The notes beneath the pieces were generated by a model, which had not been told where the DNA came from, ran no database searches, and worked only from the letters and a program-made list of their open reading frames with translations. This document shows, one piece after another, positions 62,423 through 64,000 of a DNA stretch of 64,000 bases. The first letter of the stretch is position 1; every line of letters begins with the position of its first letter. This stretch comes from CAWUKT01 sp963923035 (GTDB taxonomy: Bacteria > Bacteroidota > Bacteroidia > J057 > JADKCL01), in contig CAWUKT010000013.1 of NCBI GenBank assembly GCA_963923035.1, positions 1 through 64,000 on the forward strand, read 5' to 3'. A program made the translations under genes and the position numbers.

Positions 62423-62451
62423 GCCCCGGCATTGCCGGGGCTCAATTTTTT
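62423..62451 (+). terminator. Strong terminator, plus strand
   Basis: A perfect 8-bp GC stem (GCCCCGGC / GCCGGGGC) with a 3-base loop is followed by TCAATTTTTT. It ends the transcript of the small orphan gene and the hairpin array. Confidence 0.85.
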
Positions 62452-62457
62452 CACCGC

Positions 62458-62493
62458 AAAAGGCCCGGCCTGCTTCCGCAAACCGGGCCTTTT
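62458..62493 (-). terminator. Terminator of the 62516-63412 gene
   Basis: AAAAGGCCCGG / CCGGGCCTTTT (11-bp stem, 14-base loop) lies 23 bases past the minus-strand stop codon and carries a short T run on both strands, so it may act in both directions. Confidence 0.75.
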
Positions 62494-62515
62494 TATAGTG
62501 ACACTTCAGACTAGC

Positions 62516-63412
62516 TTACCAACGGGCACCTGTGCCCGACATGTTCACCTCGGCGTTCCGCATCATCAGGAACGGCTCCAACTCGTGGTAATAATGCATA
62601 TCGTACTCCCTGAGCGCGATGCTCACCACGCCACTCCCCATGTAAATCAACCCCACCATGCTTTCAATGGTCTCCACCGGGAGAGGCGCGCCCAAGGCCG
62701 TAGGATCGTACTTCAGGTGGCGAATGACCACTGGTTCCAGCAGTACGGTCGGATCAATCAGCACCAGGACTTCCTCGACATCGGTTTCCACCCGCTTTTT
62801 CATCCGCTCCTTCCCCCCGTAAGACACCAACAAATCGTAGTGGTAGGCCTTCAGGTCCCGCCGCGCAAAGTCCAGGTTGAATTTTCCTTCCGCATCGCTC
62901 AAAGCCCCCGCCACAACTTGCCCTCCGCTCTTCACCACCACCGTCGCAAAGGGAACCGGTTCGTGGAATTCCGCGTCAAGGACCAGGCCTTCGAGGTGAA
63001 CCTGTTCGTTCTGAATCCCGGTTTCTTCCACCACCAACTGACCTTCCTGTTGCACCAGCTCAAGCTCATCGTTGAGTTGCTGGGCGACAGCGTCGGAGAA
63101 GCCAAGGGCTTCGAAACCAAAGACGAGCAGAAAGGCGATGAGAAAACGGCGGAGGCGCTGGAGGGGGTAGCGGAAAAAAAACTCCGCCGGAAGATCCGGC
63201 GCCTGGAGCTGGTCCGCCCGGAAGCGGCCGCAGAGGTTCGGCACTGCCGCCAGGGTTTGCTGGATTTCCGCCTCCGATGACGCAGTAAAATCCCGCACGA
63301 CTTTGTCGCAGACCGCACAATGCCGGCCGCGTTCGGCTGGCGTCATGCCGTCCCAATCTTCGTGACAGGGTTCCGGCATGGAGATGTGCAGGGATTTTTC
63401 GCCTGGGTTCAT
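62516..63412 (-). CDS. Membrane-anchored carboxypeptidase-regulatory-like (CarboxypepD_reg) protein
   Basis: A 298-residue protein with the start at MNPGEKSLHISMPEPCHEDWD (63412). The N-terminal segment has a Bacteroidota-typical pattern PCHEDWDGMTPAERGRHC..C (Cys16, Cys32, Cys35), possibly metal-binding, followed by DFT. A hydrophobic helix at about 78-100 (RFLIAFLLVFGFEALGFS) anchors it. Then comes a carboxypeptidase-regulatory-like beta-sandwich (VHLEGLVLDAEFHEPVPFATV...DAEGKFNLDF, about 138-205) and an unassigned C-terminus. Role unknown; probably an envelope scaffold. Confidence 0.85.
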   Translation of the reverse strand: MNPGEKSLHISMPEPCHEDWDGMTPAERGRHCAVCDKVVRDFTASSEAEIQQTLAAVPNLCGRFRADQLQAPDLPAEFFFRYPLQRLRRFLIAFLLVFGFEALGFSDAVAQQLNDELELVQQEGQLVVEETGIQNEQVHLEGLVLDAEFHEPVPFATVVVKSGGQVVAGALSDAEGKFNLDFARRDLKAYHYDLLVSYGGKERMKKRVETDVEEVLVLIDPTVLLEPVVIRHLKYDPTALGAPLPVETIESMVGLIYMGSGVVSIALREYDMHYYHELEPFLMMRNAEVNMSGTGARW

Positions 63413-63475
63413 ACCTTCAATATCCCGCAAAGTGACCGTTCCCCCAAACCTAAATGGTCAATTCCGTTACACGGT

Positions 63476-64000
63476 TCATTGTTCGATGCGGATCTTTCCG
63501 GTGCCGATCCACACCTCATTCTCGCTGTAAATCCGAAGGAAGTAGGTGCCGGCACTCCGAAAGGGGTAGTCGAATTGGGTATACTTCCAATGCGGTTCGA
63601 CCTTGAATTGAAGGCTTTCGACGTAGATCGGTTCGGGTCCATCTTTCCAGACGTCCACCGTGATTTGGCGGGTGCGGAGGGCGCGGTAATGCCGGATCAG
63701 GACGCGCAGGGGGCGTTTTTTGATGCGGGTGGTCGTGGTCCGCTGCAAGGCCTTGTCGGGTTGCCCTTCCCGGACCTGAAAGCAGAAGATGACCTCGGCG
63801 TCGCGGTAGTAGCTGGGGCCGCCGACGTCCCGAAGGACGTTGACCTTCAGGGTGTCCTGGAAGAGGAGCTGGCGGTCGCTGTCGAGGAAGGAGACGCGGT
63901 AATTGCCGGAGCGGTCGAAGCGGTAGGAGAGGGCCATCCACGAACGGGCCGAGTCCGAGACAAGGCTCTTGGTATCGTGTTCGGCGAAACGGTCCTCGAT
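63476..64000 (-). CDS. C-terminal part of a hypothetical protein (cut by the window edge)
   Basis: The last 174 residues of a minus-strand protein whose start lies beyond the right edge; the frame is open to base 64000. The visible part is beta-rich (YRFDRSGNYRVSFLDSDRQ, ... FRSAGTYFLRIYSENEVW) and looks like two beta-sandwich segments. No known domain is recognised. It is 63 bp upstream of the CarboxypepD_reg protein on the same strand and may be co-transcribed with it. Confidence 0.75.
   Translation of the reverse strand: MEDRFAEHDTKSLVSDSARSWMALSYRFDRSGNYRVSFLDSDRQLLFQDTLKVNVLRDVGGPSYYRDAEVIFCFQVREGQPDKALQRTTTTRIKKRPLRVLIRHYRALRTRQITVDVWKDGPEPIYVESLQFKVEPHWKYTQFDYPFRSAGTYFLRIYSENEVWIGTGKIRIEQ

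Overview
The window reads as a chromosomal segment of a Bacteroidota bacterium, most likely from the Saprospiria (Lewinella/Haliscomenobacter-like). This is an inference from four things: several secreted proteins with type IX secretion (T9SS) C-terminal sorting domains; lineage-typical families (DUF3078, DUF3127, DUF6029/Omp28/TlpA cluster, LytTR regulator, Brp/Blh carotenoid oxygenase); almost no Shine-Dalgarno sequences; and promoters of the Bacteroidota type (TTG, 19-21 bp, TAnnTTTG), seen most clearly in front of both tRNA genes. Most of the sequence is GC-rich by eye; a few stretches are clearly more AT-rich.

Layout. 1-570: a 37-base C run at the edge, no gene, and a pair of near-identical hairpin repeats. 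570-5,363: tRNA-Val, cytochrome bd oxidase (cydAB), an unknown gene and a DUF3078 outer-membrane protein. 5,684-10,609: a LytTR response regulator, a DUF389 membrane protein and a crtY-blh pair for making beta-carotene and retinal. 10,690-13,821: a TlpA / DUF6029 / Omp28 operon. 14,306-16,713: a sigma factor, a tiny anti-sigma-like protein and a helical protein. 16,772-22,186: T9SS proteins, an MscS channel and a membrane AraC regulator. 22,360-29,595: an AT-rich accessory island next to tRNA-Asp. Five of its genes are translationally coupled (SLOG-pseudokinase fusion, lid-less M20 peptidase, glutamine-dependent amidotransferase, arylamine N-acetyltransferase-like enzyme, GT2), facing a second pair (a second glycosyltransferase-like protein and a sugar-nucleotide SDR). 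30,068-38,280: housekeeping and envelope genes (accA, xseB, DUF3127, TPR, SDR). 38,402-45,467: a membrane-anchored trypsin-like protease with a predicted barrel partner, a methyltransferase followed by a string of hairpins, and a PDZ protein. 46,425-58,625: the most striking block. 58,655-64,000: a cell-wall amidase and further hypothetical proteins.

The block at 47,102-58,113 is a tightly packed six-gene operon: a 257-residue beta-rich protein with gasdermin-like features, a caspase-like protease, a CHAT protease fused to a degenerate (inactive) STAND-like NTPase, a MoxR AAA+ ATPase, a CoxE-like vWA protein, and a 1426-residue protein with leucine-rich repeats, a COR-like region and a TIR-like region but no visible Roc GTPase. 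MoxR plus vWA plus a large partner plus caspase-fold proteases matches the published theme of NTP-dependent ternary conflict (vWA-MoxR-associated) systems. A small beta-rich protein overlapping a caspase gene matches bacterial gasdermin loci. My inference is that it is an abortive-infection or programmed-death module in which an ATP-dependent switch licenses a protease that releases a pore. The gasdermin assignment is a hypothesis from sequence pattern and context, not a proven homology.

The island at 22,360-29,595 is a second candidate for undescribed biology: its enzyme set suggests assembly of a small amide-containing or glycosylated product.
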